IMG/VR virus record: IMGVR_UViG_3300021197_000785
Coordinates: 1 to 61,875 of that record
Length of the DNA: 61,875 bases
Source: a virus
Reading direction: 5' to 3' (one strand)
The translations under genes and the position numbers were made by a program. Positions within the stretch are counted from its first letter, which is position 1; each line of letters opens with the position of its first letter. Positions 34,855 through 43,032 of the stretch are shown in pieces. Under the pieces are notes generated by a model. That model was not told the origin of the DNA. It saw nothing but the letters and a program-made list of their open reading frames with translations, and ran no database searches.

Positions 34855-35350
34855 TGATGTCTCCTTTTGTGCGAGGTACTCTCGCTGTATTTAATATGCT
34901 TTCAATAGCAATTGCTGCTGTTTTTGTGTCTCTGTATTTCTTTGGACTTAGTGGAACACTTGCTTCCAGTGCTTCAGTGCTTAATGGTTGTACTGGATTT
35001 TTCTTACTATCTGGCTTGTCAAAATACACCATCATCCAATCTTCTACATCTGTGAGATTGTTTAGATCATTAATCATACTCATAAATTTTTGCGGGTAAC
35101 TATTACGGCGTTCTGCTTCTACAAAAACAATATACCGACCTTCGCTGATCTCACCTGCGCTAGTCTCTGCATCAATTACCCAGTCATAGCCCATTTCAAT
35201 AAAGTTCTCTAGGTCCTGCGCAGGCTGCTTGCCAAACACTTTAAATGTTGCAACAATTACTGCATCATCCTTGCCCATCTTTGGCTTGTACTCGTCAAAG
35301 TGTACAGTGCTTTCAATGCGACCTTCAAGGTCTTGTGGATCAAGCGCCAT
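34817..35350 (-). CDS. Conserved hypothetical protein, 177 aa
   Basis: Alpha/beta protein (STVHFDEYKPKMGKDDAVIV) with a helix-strand pattern and a Pro/Leu linker, then a basic C-terminal RVPRTKGDINEFRAFTRRSR tail. The sequence GYDWVIDAETSAGEISEGRY implies a compact domain. Overlaps the lysozyme gene by 38 nt. No recognised motif. Confidence 0.75.
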   Translation of the reverse strand: MALDPQDLEGRIESTVHFDEYKPKMGKDDAVIVATFKVFGKQPAQDLENFIEMGYDWVIDAETSAGEISEGRYIVFVEAERRNSYPQKFMSMINDLNNLTDVEDWMMVYFDKPDSKKNPVQPLSTEALEASVPLSPKKYRDTKTAAIAIESILNTARVPRTKGDINEFRAFTRRSRD

Positions 35351-35867
35351 CCTGTTGTTCCTCGTCTGTTTTAATACCCATAAGTTCGCTCTGATCTAAG
35401 CCTTCTTCATAAGCATCATCAATCTCTTGTAAATCAATTTCGCTGCCTTCAATATCTAAGTATCCATCTTTAAATTCTTTAATAAGTTCAACAGGAAGTT
35501 TAACTTTTACTAGCCAAACTGGATCTTCGCGCAATTTAGCCTTCTTAGTGCCAGGACGAAAATCATCATATCCTTCAATTTTAACAGGTGTACTAAGTTT
35601 GCTTTGCTCATATGTTACTACAGCATTGTAGCCTAGTAGTCTCTTTGCACCATCCGGATCAGGCATTGCCTTCTTGGGCCACATAAATGTTGCTTCTACC
35701 CAATGCTTTTTGCGAATAGGACCTTCTACTAGTTCGCCCTTTTTCCAATTCTTAAAAGCATACATGTCTAAACTATCCATGACACGCTCAATGTCCATCA
35801 TGGTTTCGAGACTGCTCTCGCTCATGTAGATTGTTTTTGTATTTTTGATTATGTCAACAACGTCCAT
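35340..35867 (-). CDS. Hypothetical protein, 175 aa
   Basis: Acidic C-terminus (EEGLDQSELMGIKTDEEQQD) and a central beta-rich part VEATFMWPKKAMPDPDG. It is 10 nt overlapped with the next gene and starts right after the SGNH gene stop, with a late promoter motif just upstream (35890). No domain recognised; could be a small structural protein. Confidence 0.72.
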   Translation of the reverse strand: MDVVDIIKNTKTIYMSESSLETMMDIERVMDSLDMYAFKNWKKGELVEGPIRKKHWVEATFMWPKKAMPDPDGAKRLLGYNAVVTYEQSKLSTPVKIEGYDDFRPGTKKAKLREDPVWLVKVKLPVELIKEFKDGYLDIEGSEIDLQEIDDAYEEGLDQSELMGIKTDEEQQDGA

Positions 35868-36592
35868 TACACTATCCTATCGTATAACATATTTATCCAT
35901 TCTATATGTGCAGACTCAGTAGGATGAGTGGTATAAAACTGTTGTTCTGTTCGCTTTGCCCAATTAAACATGCCTTCATCATGTGCAAACCAGTTAATAC
36001 TCTGTCTTAGTGTTGTTAAACTAGTATCCATTGGAATATTACAAGCAAACAAACTGTCATCTACGTTTAGAAATGCATATGGAATGTCTTGATTATCCAA
36101 ATAGTTTTGTAACATAACTATTTCACACCAACTTGTATATAGTTCCCAATACTCTGTTTGTGCTACGTTTTGTACATAACTTCTAGCAAAATCGGCAATA
36201 CCCGTTGCTTCTGCATTTGATCTGTTTGCTTGTTGTGCTTCAAGTACTAGATCATCTTTGTTAAAAAAATGATCTTCAAATTTGCTATCATCATACGTCC
36301 AGGGGTTAATACTATACCAGGGTGTATCAGCATGTCCAGTATCATATGCAAAGCGAAATTCATAACGATTAGGAAAACTCCACATTACAGCAACAAACAA
36401 GTCTAGATCCTTGTACTTGTTTACTGCGTCCATTACATTGCGACGTATACTACTATTACTTGCCGCAGGTTTACTAGTATTACAAATGTTCCATCCTTTG
36501 CGCTGCGCAACTAGGTTAGCCCAGGCATGTTCCTGACTGGGCAACTCACTTCCATATGTAAAACTATCTCCTCCAGCAATTAACACTGTCAT
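35867..36592 (-). CDS. SGNH/GDSL-like hydrolase
   Basis: 241 residues with the block-I GGDSFTYG (nucleophile S10), ASNSSIRRN as the block with the oxyanion Gly/Asn, and THPTESAH (D/H block V with H at the C-terminus). Family members deacylate polysaccharides or hydrolyse esters. Four nt overlap with the NmrA-like gene. Possible role in trimming host surface esters or editing the phage's own glycan; substrate unknown. Confidence 0.78.
   Translation of the reverse strand: MTVLIAGGDSFTYGSELPSQEHAWANLVAQRKGWNICNTSKPAASNSSIRRNVMDAVNKYKDLDLFVAVMWSFPNRYEFRFAYDTGHADTPWYSINPWTYDDSKFEDHFFNKDDLVLEAQQANRSNAEATGIADFARSYVQNVAQTEYWELYTSWCEIVMLQNYLDNQDIPYAFLNVDDSLFACNIPMDTSLTTLRQSINWFAHDEGMFNWAKRTEQQFYTTHPTESAHIEWINMLYDRIV
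35890..35897 (-). promoter_or_regulatory. T4-like late promoter (GATAAATA)
   Basis: Minus-strand GATAAATATG, 22 nt before the ATG at 35867, within the last codons of the SGNH gene. Confidence 0.55.
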
Positions 36593-37359
36593 AGATTTTT
36601 ATCCTCTGCAAAATTTTGTGTAAAGATATGCTGATCATCTTTTATGAACTGATCAAATGTTCTGCTGTCTAAATTAAAAATACGTTTAAGATCCAGACTT
36701 GCATGGGGTGTCCAGTTTTCAGTTACATATCTAGAACCCAGTGTTTTCATTAATGCAAAATCATGTGTATAGTTTTCCAATGCAGTGTGTGTCTTTGCAT
36801 ACTGTGCATTAGCAATTTTAGTTACAGGAAAGCCATTTGCAATCATAGTATTTGCTACTTGTTCAATACCAAGTTGTACTATGCCAGTGGCATTATAGTT
36901 CTTGTAATAGTGTGAACTATCAAGTACACATGCTTCAATCGCAGTTGCTAAACACTGAGGATCTAGATAGGGTGCAGTAGCACGACCTCTGTAGTTTTCT
37001 AATACACCATTGCTGTACTGCTCTGTAAAAATATTATTCATTAGTGGAGCAATATCAAAACTTGTATAGGGTATCCTTGCTTCACGCATAAAGGAGTCTA
37101 GTTGGCTGTGTATAAGCCTCCATGGACCAAGACTACCTATTTTTACAATGTGTTTGATATTGCTATCCATTACACTAAGCATAAAACGCTTTGCGTCATC
37201 TAGCACAGTTTCAGTTTTAGGCAGTATAAGAAACACAGCGTCACTGTCAAGTAACTCAGCCCAAGTGTCACTATTGCCTATGTCGTAACTAGTGTACAGA
37301 TAATCACCTGTAAAGTATTTGCCAATCTGACTGTTACAACCTGTAAATGTGATTTTCAT
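36589..37359 (-). CDS. NmrA-like / atypical SDR NAD(P)-binding protein
   Basis: 256 residues. N-terminal Rossmann strand KITFTGCNSQIGK with Gly pattern, then AVFLILPKTE and HIVKIGSLGPWR, resembling NmrA-type proteins that bind NAD(P) without an obvious catalytic Tyr-Lys. Such proteins may be redox sensors or reductases. It lies 7 nt from the transporter protein gene and shares 4 nt with the SGNH gene. Confidence 0.65.
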   Translation of the reverse strand: MKITFTGCNSQIGKYFTGDYLYTSYDIGNSDTWAELLDSDAVFLILPKTETVLDDAKRFMLSVMDSNIKHIVKIGSLGPWRLIHSQLDSFMREARIPYTSFDIAPLMNNIFTEQYSNGVLENYRGRATAPYLDPQCLATAIEACVLDSSHYYKNYNATGIVQLGIEQVANTMIANGFPVTKIANAQYAKTHTALENYTHDFALMKTLGSRYVTENWTPHASLDLKRIFNLDSRTFDQFIKDDQHIFTQNFAEDKNL

Positions 37360-37366
37360 ATTTTGA

Positions 37367-38416
37367 TTACTTTACCAGCTCTGCTTTGTAAACACTCTTT
37401 AGTCCAAGTGCTTCTGTGTTAAACTTAACTAAGTTGCGCAGTGCTGGCTCTGTGATAAATGTCATAAGCACATCTCTGTGTGCATTGCCATCAGCACCGA
37501 TCTTCCAATCATACACGCCAACTTTCTTTTGAATGTTTGCAGTTGCTTTTGGATCTTTGCTCATTGCAGTTAGTGCTGCTTGTAGTGCCGCTGCATTTGG
37601 ATTGTCTTTGCGCACCCACAATGCTTTTTGCATACCGTCACGGAAACTTTTAACAAGTTTATATGCATCGTAAAACTCACCACTTGGTGCTACACCGTAC
37701 TGTTTAGCAAACATTTCTTCAAACTGATAACCAGGATAGTTTGGATCTGCTACATGACTTTTACTTGCTGCATCCAGGATACCATGATGGAACCATAGTT
37801 CAGCGTCTGCGTTTGAAGCAACATGTTTTTTGTATGCTGCTGGATTTTCACGAGTGCCGTTTAGTTCGCCACGCTTAAATGCAAGACGTCTTTCGCCACC
37901 GCTCATGCCACTTACCCAGGTTACATTTTTATCAAAGCATTGTGCATACTCATCTATTGTAAGTCGTGGACCACACATAAGCATTGTCATTGCAAATGCT
38001 TCTGGCACCATACCTGATCCTGCTGCAAAACTAACTTTGTCTCCTGCTTGATAGTCTTTGCGGATACCTGCAATAATGTTTAGGTTCATAAGTCCAACAC
38101 TGGTGTAGTCTGCATAGTTATAGTCTACGTTCTCTTGTAGAAAACTAACACCATTGCCGCCGTGTGACACCATTACAGTTTTGTCATCTGCTTGTAGTTT
38201 GTTGTGAAATTCGTTAAAGCCAGGAATGTCACGAGCACCTGGAATAGTTTTAATAATAATCTTCTCACCCAAGAACGGCTCAAGTTCTTTGGCAACAATC
38301 TCTGCCCAAACAGTGGTACCACCGCCTGGCTTTTGTGGAACAACAAATGTATAATCTGCACTTGCTGTTGTGGTCATACCTAGCACAATGGCTAGACTCA
38401 TTAGTAATTTACGCAT
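37367..38416 (-). CDS. tctC: TctC-type periplasmic substrate-binding protein of a tripartite tricarboxylate transporter
   Basis: 349 residues. A signal peptide (RKLLMSLAIVLGMTTTASA) is followed by TFVVPQKPGGGTTVWAEIVA, matching the Bug/TctC 'PPGGGTD' opening, then a two-lobed binding fold. TctC-type proteins bind carboxylates such as citrate, tartrate or other small organic acids. It overlaps the permease gene by 8 nt. The C-terminus (LGLKSVYKAELVK) is complete. Slightly longer than average Bug proteins (about 320 aa). Confidence 0.85.
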   Translation of the reverse strand: MRKLLMSLAIVLGMTTTASADYTFVVPQKPGGGTTVWAEIVAKELEPFLGEKIIIKTIPGARDIPGFNEFHNKLQADDKTVMVSHGGNGVSFLQENVDYNYADYTSVGLMNLNIIAGIRKDYQAGDKVSFAAGSGMVPEAFAMTMLMCGPRLTIDEYAQCFDKNVTWVSGMSGGERRLAFKRGELNGTRENPAAYKKHVASNADAELWFHHGILDAASKSHVADPNYPGYQFEEMFAKQYGVAPSGEFYDAYKLVKSFRDGMQKALWVRKDNPNAAALQAALTAMSKDPKATANIQKKVGVYDWKIGADGNAHRDVLMTFITEPALRNLVKFNTEALGLKSVYKAELVK

Positions 38417-39863
38417 AATCTAATCTCCTTTTAGAGGTTATACCCCAAGCAAACACACCCGTGGTCACTAGTACAAGTATAACAAATATTGGTCTTGTAA
38501 TCAATGTATCAATTGAATACAGTGTTGTCATTTGTAGTGTTAGAGCCTCTACACGCTCTGCTAGTATAAATCCAATAACCATTCCTGGTCTACTGAACTT
38601 GTAAGTCTTACACAGTATGCCTAAAGCACTACATACTGCAAGTATAAAGTAATCTTCCCAACCACCTGTGTACTGAACACATGCCCAGGTAATAAACACA
38701 AGCAGCAACGGAAAATAGTATCGGTATGGCACACGGGTAATAGCACTGATGTAGCGTGTGAATAACAAACACAGTATGCCTACCAGCACAGTTGCCCACA
38801 TAAAACCAAATGTTAAACTGTCAAAGAAACGTTGATCATATGCTAAGTCAGGTGTACCTAATTCAAATCCCAAGTACATAAACAGTGCTATAATAACAGC
38901 CGCAAATGGAGCACCAGGAATACCAAACAGCACAGTGGGAATCATGCTGGTTGCTTTTTGTGCATTGTTAGCACCCTCTGGTCCTATAACACCTTTGATG
39001 TTTCCATCGCCGAACTTGTCGTTTGGGTGGGCGGCAACAGTTGAACCATAAGCCATCCAATCTGCCATCGCGCCGCCCAAACCAGGCAGTAATCCGATAA
39101 ACGCACCAATAAATCCACCTCGGAGTGCATCGAATTTATTAGCCCATACTGCCTGCACACCTGCTACAGTTTGACCAAATTGATCAGTACTGTCTGTAGT
39201 AGCAAGTCTACGTTTTAATCCATCAACCAGTTCTGGTACTGCAAATAACCCTGCAACAAATGGCATAAGTTGTATGCCGTTGCCCAAGTAATCCCAGCCC
39301 ATTGTATAACGATCTGCATTAGTAGTAGGGTCAGTGCCTATAAAGCCTAGCCCAATGCCCACAGCAATAGCAATCAAACTGCGCACCCACCAACGACTTG
39401 ACACAAAGCCAACAGTGGCTAGTGCAAGCATGGTAAACGCCCAGAGTTCAGGAATGCCCAGGATCATTAACAAGTTTGTGTACCAGGGCAACAATGCAAA
39501 CGTTAGTGTTCCCCACAGCAAGCCATTTACAGTGCTTGTTGTCACTGCGGCTGTTATTGCGTATGTTGCTTGACCTTTTTGCGCAAGAGGAAAACCATCC
39601 ACCATTGTTGCGGCTGCACTGTTAGCACCTGGTATACCCAGCAACACACCTGTGTATGTGTCACCTGTTGTGCTGGCTGCTACCACTGCCATACAAAAGA
39701 TAACACCCAAGTAAGGATCATTTACAAAGTATGCAATGAATCCAAACAGTGCCACAAGTCCAGTAGTAGCACCAGCACTTGGGATGATGCCAATTAATAG
39801 TCCATATAATGTACCTGCCACAAGGGCATATATTTCAGCCATAGAGAAATCACAGTCGCGCAA
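38409..39863 (-). CDS. tctA: TctA-type permease of a tripartite tricarboxylate transporter
   Basis: Multi-span membrane protein of up to 484 residues. Hallmarks: GTLYGLLIGIIPSAGATTGL near the start, LPGLGGAMADWMAYG centrally, and PEGANNAQKATSMIP followed by TVLFGIPGAPFAA, which match the TctA 'PE-x-ANNA...IP...GIPG' signature. TctA uses a sodium or proton gradient with TctC and TctB. Start is unclear: TTG at 39863 has AAAGG about 11 nt before; ATG at 39842 lacks one and would be shorter. The small TctB subunit is not present in the window. A late-type promoter and a 5' leader hairpin precede it. Confidence 0.88.
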   Translation of the reverse strand: MRDCDFSMAEIYALVAGTLYGLLIGIIPSAGATTGLVALFGFIAYFVNDPYLGVIFCMAVVAASTTGDTYTGVLLGIPGANSAAATMVDGFPLAQKGQATYAITAAVTTSTVNGLLWGTLTFALLPWYTNLLMILGIPELWAFTMLALATVGFVSSRWWVRSLIAIAVGIGLGFIGTDPTTNADRYTMGWDYLGNGIQLMPFVAGLFAVPELVDGLKRRLATTDSTDQFGQTVAGVQAVWANKFDALRGGFIGAFIGLLPGLGGAMADWMAYGSTVAAHPNDKFGDGNIKGVIGPEGANNAQKATSMIPTVLFGIPGAPFAAVIIALFMYLGFELGTPDLAYDQRFFDSLTFGFMWATVLVGILCLLFTRYISAITRVPYRYYFPLLLVFITWACVQYTGGWEDYFILAVCSALGILCKTYKFSRPGMVIGFILAERVEALTLQMTTLYSIDTLITRPIFVILVLVTTGVFAWGITSKRRLDYA

Positions 39864-39898
39864 ACACGAACTGTGCCTTTAGTTTTATTGGGGGATTT

Positions 39899-39934
39899 GA
39901 AAACTGAACTTCTATTGGTCGAGCGTTAGTTTTC
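39899..39934 (-). promoter_or_regulatory. Leader hairpin between late promoter and tctA
   Basis: An inverted repeat: 7-nt arms (39899-39905 and 39928-39934) with a bulged 3-bp extension toward the loop. It lies in the roughly 80-nt leader of tctA, an unusually long non-coding stretch here. It could be a mRNA-stability or translation-control element, or incidental. Confidence 0.35.
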
Positions 39935-39943
39935 GTTGTCTTT

Positions 39944-39951
39944 TATTTATG
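39944..39951 (-). promoter_or_regulatory. Late-promoter-like motif (CATAAATA) upstream of tctA
   Basis: Minus-strand CATAAATAA, 80-100 nt before the tctA start, in the 109-nt gap between tctA and the upstream methyltransferase gene. Confidence 0.55.
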
Positions 39952-39971
39952 CATGACCCGCAGGTCAATGT

Positions 39972-40676
39972 TTAGTTTTTGGTTCGCCACACAAAGTATA
40001 TTCTACCTCTGTGACTATCCGTGCGTATATCCAGTATGTCTACACCCAGTTGATCTGCGCAGTTTACAATAAATGTACTGTCCCACGGGTAAAAGTATAT
40101 CCATTTGCTGTGTTCTTTGCCCGTGGGTCTGTTTGCTTCATCATGTGGCAGTCCTGGATTAACGCGAAAGAACATTACTGCTCCTGGATTACACAAACTA
40201 ACAGCATGTTCTAGTTCTGCAAAAATCTTATCTGTACTACCAAAGTTTATACTGCCCAGTGCAAGTGTAGCATCATACTTTTCATTTGGATGATGATCTA
40301 ATAGTTTTACATGCAAATCTGCTGCATCATTGTATGGATCAATACCTACAATATTGTCGATCTTGTGTTTGAACTCGTGATAACCACATCCAATGTCCAA
40401 GACCTTGCGCGGCTTTAAACTGTTGATTTCGTCAATCAGTGCAAGCCCACTATATTTGTACTTTTTCATTTCGCCTTGCCAATGATGTCGAAAGTATTTG
40501 TCCAACACTTTGTCATCAATAGCATCTACAAGTTCGCCAATGTTACCGTGCTCAACACTGTCAATATCAATGTCAAATGTGCCTTGTATAGCCTGTTGTA
40601 GTGTGCGTGGATTACGCAACAACTGTGGGCTAGTATGGATCATTTGTTCAAGTTTGTGTAGGATTTTATGATTCAA
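39972..40676 (-). CDS. Class I SAM-dependent methyltransferase
   Basis: 234 residues. Motif I KVLDIGCGY and the acidic GIDPY strand two are clear, followed by YDATLALGSINFGS at motif IV. N-terminal 65 residues are helical (LHKLEQMIHTSPQLLRNPR). The start is TTG at 40676, overlapping the upstream TGA; an ATG at 40640 is the alternative. Target unknown, and there is no recognition-domain evidence for DNA methylation. Confidence 0.78.
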   Translation of the reverse strand: MNHKILHKLEQMIHTSPQLLRNPRTLQQAIQGTFDIDIDSVEHGNIGELVDAIDDKVLDKYFRHHWQGEMKKYKYSGLALIDEINSLKPRKVLDIGCGYHEFKHKIDNIVGIDPYNDAADLHVKLLDHHPNEKYDATLALGSINFGSTDKIFAELEHAVSLCNPGAVMFFRVNPGLPHDEANRPTGKEHSKWIYFYPWDSTFIVNCADQLGVDILDIRTDSHRGRIYFVWRTKN

Positions 40677-41203
40677 GGTTTATATGTTCCTATGAAAATG
40701 TCGCTATGTTTGTGATGTTGTAACCATTGTACACTGTGTTTGCATCCAAAGTCAAGTATTAAGTTGTTCTGTTCTTCAATGCGTTTGGTCATCCAGTAGT
40801 CTGTTTCATACCAATCATAGTTTGGATAGGTAATGTCAAACCCGCCTGCTTGCTTCCACCATAGGAAACTTGCCCAGTCTGGTCTGTATATTAACTGTAT
40901 CCAAGCAAGTGGATAGGCATCTTGTATAGCATCAAAGTGGTAGGGCCACTCATGACTCATAAGCAGTTTACACCCTGCTTTGCTAGTGTAGGGTGCATCC
41001 AAATTATTACGATCTAAACTACAATCAAACTCCATGCCTGTGCCAAAATAACTGTCACAGTGTCCATTAAAGTCACCATGTTTGTATACACGATGTTCAG
41101 CACGATCTGTGGTGTTGTACCCAGGCTGACTTTTAATTTCCTGTGCAATACCACTCCAGCGTGAACCAGGCACACCTGTATAAAATATATATTCTGGAAT
41201 CAT
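40673..41203 (-). CDS. P-loop/sulfotransferase-like protein, 176 aa
   Basis: N-terminal strand-loop FYTGVPGSRWSGIAQ (7-21) looks like a phosphate-binding loop of the sulfotransferase/kinase type, with Ser/Arg instead of a Walker Lys. A second conserved piece is QLIYRPDWASFLWWKQAGGF, like the RPD/RNP 3'-phosphate strand of sulfotransferases. The rest is Trp/Tyr-rich. Likely a small sulfotransferase-family protein of marine phages; the chemistry is unproven. Confidence 0.62.
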   Translation of the reverse strand: MIPEYIFYTGVPGSRWSGIAQEIKSQPGYNTTDRAEHRVYKHGDFNGHCDSYFGTGMEFDCSLDRNNLDAPYTSKAGCKLLMSHEWPYHFDAIQDAYPLAWIQLIYRPDWASFLWWKQAGGFDITYPNYDWYETDYWMTKRIEEQNNLILDFGCKHSVQWLQHHKHSDIFIGTYKP

Positions 41204-41359
41204 AAAATTATTTATCCATTATGTACGCACTTAATTCATATATACACATATAACACTAAGGATACCACTGTAAATATTATTAGAAAGGGAGGCATTTATT
41301 CTGGTCTTCATACAATTCGATTATATGCTTCTCTATGCAACAAGGAGATAGCATAACAA

Positions 41360-42103
41360 ATGGCAAAACGAAATCGTAAGCGTCAGCAACGTGCGCAAAC
41401 ACATGCTGAATATCTAGAATCAAACGTTCACTACTTACCTCAAGCACAAAAACAAAAGCAAGTCCTACTACAAGGGCGTAATCCTAACCAAGACGAGTAC
41501 ATTAAAAAACTCTTGGATCCCTATCAAACAATTATATTTTCAACAGGCCCTGCAGGCACGGGTAAAACCATGCTGGCTGTACTTGCGGCTGTGAAAGCAC
41601 TAAAGGCTCGCACTATTGAAAGAATTATTGTTACACGCCCAGCAGTAGGAGTAGATGATGAAAAACACGGTTTCTTACCTGGTGACCTTAATGCAAAAAT
41701 GGAACCATGGACCAAGCCTATATTCGATGTTGTTAGAGAATACTACAATTCCAAGCAAATACAAACCATGATTGCTGAAGGTGTGATTGAAATATCTCCA
41801 CTTGCTTTCATGCGGGGTCGAACTTTTAAAAACGCTTGGGTCATTGCAGATGAAATGCAAAACGCTACACCTAGTCAAATGAAAATGTTGTTAACAAGAA
41901 TAGGCGATGAAAGTCGTATGGTTATTACAGGAGATATTGCACAAACTGATCGCAAAGAATATGAAAACGGACTTATGGATTTTCAAAAATTATATGCAAG
42001 ATATAAACACAGTGAGTTTATTAGTGTATGCGAGTTTGATCACACTGATATTGAAAGGCATCCAGCAGTTGCAGAAGTATTGGACATCTACGGAGATAAA
42101 TAA
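41360..42103 (+). CDS. phoH: PhoH-like P-loop ATPase
   Basis: 247 residues. Walker A STGPAGTGKT (61-70), Walker B AWVIADEMQNA, and a later sensor MVITGDIAQTDR. PhoH-type proteins are ATPases/RNA helicase-like, common in marine phages and often tied to phosphate stress. It is on the plus strand, divergent from the methyltransferase/sulfotransferase pair. An AAGGAG ribosome site lies 12 nt before the ATG. The 156-nt gap upstream holds AT-rich promoter-like sequence but no confident consensus. Confidence 0.9.
   Translation: MAKRNRKRQQRAQTHAEYLESNVHYLPQAQKQKQVLLQGRNPNQDEYIKKLLDPYQTIIFSTGPAGTGKTMLAVLAAVKALKARTIERIIVTRPAVGVDDEKHGFLPGDLNAKMEPWTKPIFDVVREYYNSKQIQTMIAEGVIEISPLAFMRGRTFKNAWVIADEMQNATPSQMKMLLTRIGDESRMVITGDIAQTDRKEYENGLMDFQKLYARYKHSEFISVCEFDHTDIERHPAVAEVLDIYGDK
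42095..42102 (+). promoter_or_regulatory. T4-like late promoter (GATAAATA), plus strand
   Basis: GATAAATAAC overlapping the phoH stop codon, 34 nt upstream of the ATG at 42137, with ACGGAGAAG between. It would express the adhesin-like gene late. Confidence 0.65.
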
Positions 42104-42136
42104 CACGTCATAACAAAAATCTAACGGAGAAGAATT

Positions 42137-42646
42137 ATGGATTATAAATTTTTGGTGTCCGCTCATCAGGACGCTGCTGGTAGTGAAAATGCCAAAATAA
42201 AAATTGAAGTTGAGGGTGCAGTAGCAGTTGCTGAAGCAGAGATTACAAGCTCTGATGTTGATAATCCTACTAATATTGTGTTTGAAGTTACTGGCTTAGA
42301 TGCAACAAGCGATTCAACAACAATAGATGTAAAATATACACTACTCAATGATTATTATGTAGATGCTAGTACAGATAGAAATGCTATTATACATCAGATG
42401 GCTTACCATGATAAAACTAATGGTGTAGCATACCAGCGTAATGAAATAAACGCTGGGGTAAATAGTTTTGTAACAACTACTAATTTTGATTTTTTAACTA
42501 TGGATTCCGCAGAAATGACTGCAATTAATCCTGCACCTCCTGGGGATTTTACACTAGGATATCATATTATTTTAAGCGATGATACACCATATACTGTAAC
42601 ATATAAACTTCCGTTAGCAGCAAACAGAACATCCATTAGTTTATAA
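42137..42646 (+). CDS. CBM36/60-like carbohydrate-binding or adhesin protein, 169 aa
   Basis: Beta-rich protein. Residues about 22-30 (KIKIEVEGA) and a segment LLNDYYVDASTDRNAIIHQM strongly resemble the calcium-dependent xylan-binding CBM36/60 signature 'NDYY...DRN...'. It is secreted or virion-attached in concept; no signal peptide, so virion placement is more likely. Expressed from a late promoter, in contrast with the upstream phoH. May attach the phage to a surface glycan. Confidence 0.65.
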   Translation: MDYKFLVSAHQDAAGSENAKIKIEVEGAVAVAEAEITSSDVDNPTNIVFEVTGLDATSDSTTIDVKYTLLNDYYVDASTDRNAIIHQMAYHDKTNGVAYQRNEINAGVNSFVTTTNFDFLTMDSAEMTAINPAPPGDFTLGYHIILSDDTPYTVTYKLPLAANRTSISL

Positions 42647-42650
42647 TAAT

Positions 42651-42724
42651 TGGCAGAGGATGTAGGAGTCGAACCCACGCTTACAGGGTTGGAGCCTGTC
42701 GTGCTACCGTAACACTTATCCCCT
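42651..42724 (-). tRNA. tRNA-Trp (CCA)
   Basis: Cloverleaf readable by eye on the minus strand: acceptor AGGGGAT paired with ATCCTCT (one GU), D stem GTGT/GCAC, anticodon stem ACAGG/CCTGT with loop CTCCAAC (anticodon CCA), T stem GTGGG/CCTAC, and genome-encoded CCA. 74 nt. Good tRNA geometry, so likely functional. Confidence 0.9.
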
Positions 42725-42729
42725 ATATT

Positions 42730-42805
42730 TGGTACTCCGTACGGGACTCGAACCCGTGTTGCTCGCGTGAAAGGCGAGTGTCCTAGACCGCTAGACGAAC
42801 GGAGC
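42730..42805 (-). tRNA. tRNA-Glu (TTC)
   Basis: Minus strand: acceptor GCTCCGT paired with ACGGAGT (a G-T pair at 1-72), anticodon stem CTCGC/GCGAG around CTTTCAC (anticodon TTC), T-loop GTTCGAGTC, encoded CCA. 76 nt. Confidence 0.9.
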
Positions 42806-42809
42806 ATAT

Positions 42810-42885
<76 letters not shown>

Positions 42886-42886
<1 letters not shown>

Positions 42887-43032
42887 TATAACTTTGTGTT
42901 GCGCTTGCCAGCCCTACGAAGTTTGCGTAATCTATTAAACTTCCGCTCTAGACAATCACAAACTATGTCTTTTAGTTTACGGCGTTTTGATCGTGCCGCA
43001 TCACTCTTTGCAATCCGCTTGGCTTTATTCAT
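42886..43032 (-). CDS. Small basic protein, 48 aa
   Basis: The ATG at 43032 follows GGTGGAG (ribosome site) and overlaps the stop of the 188-residue gene by 8 nt, so this start is better than the longer 63-codon reading. The protein is Lys/Arg-rich (MNKAKRIAKSDAARSKRRKL) with one C-D-C. It ends at a TAG whose last base is also base 1 of tRNA-Arg. Basic, possibly RNA/DNA-binding; a ribosomal S21 resemblance was considered but is not convincing. Confidence 0.65.

Noticed and set aside
39842-39971. Riboswitch before tctA
   Set aside because: Only one short hairpin is visible; there is no known riboswitch core or terminator-like T-run.
41204-41359. Clear consensus promoter for phoH or a late promoter for the 41203 gene
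   Set aside because: A GATAAATA at 41209-41216 is only 6 nt from the minus-strand ATG, and the plus-strand candidates near 41270 and 41320 match no consensus well.
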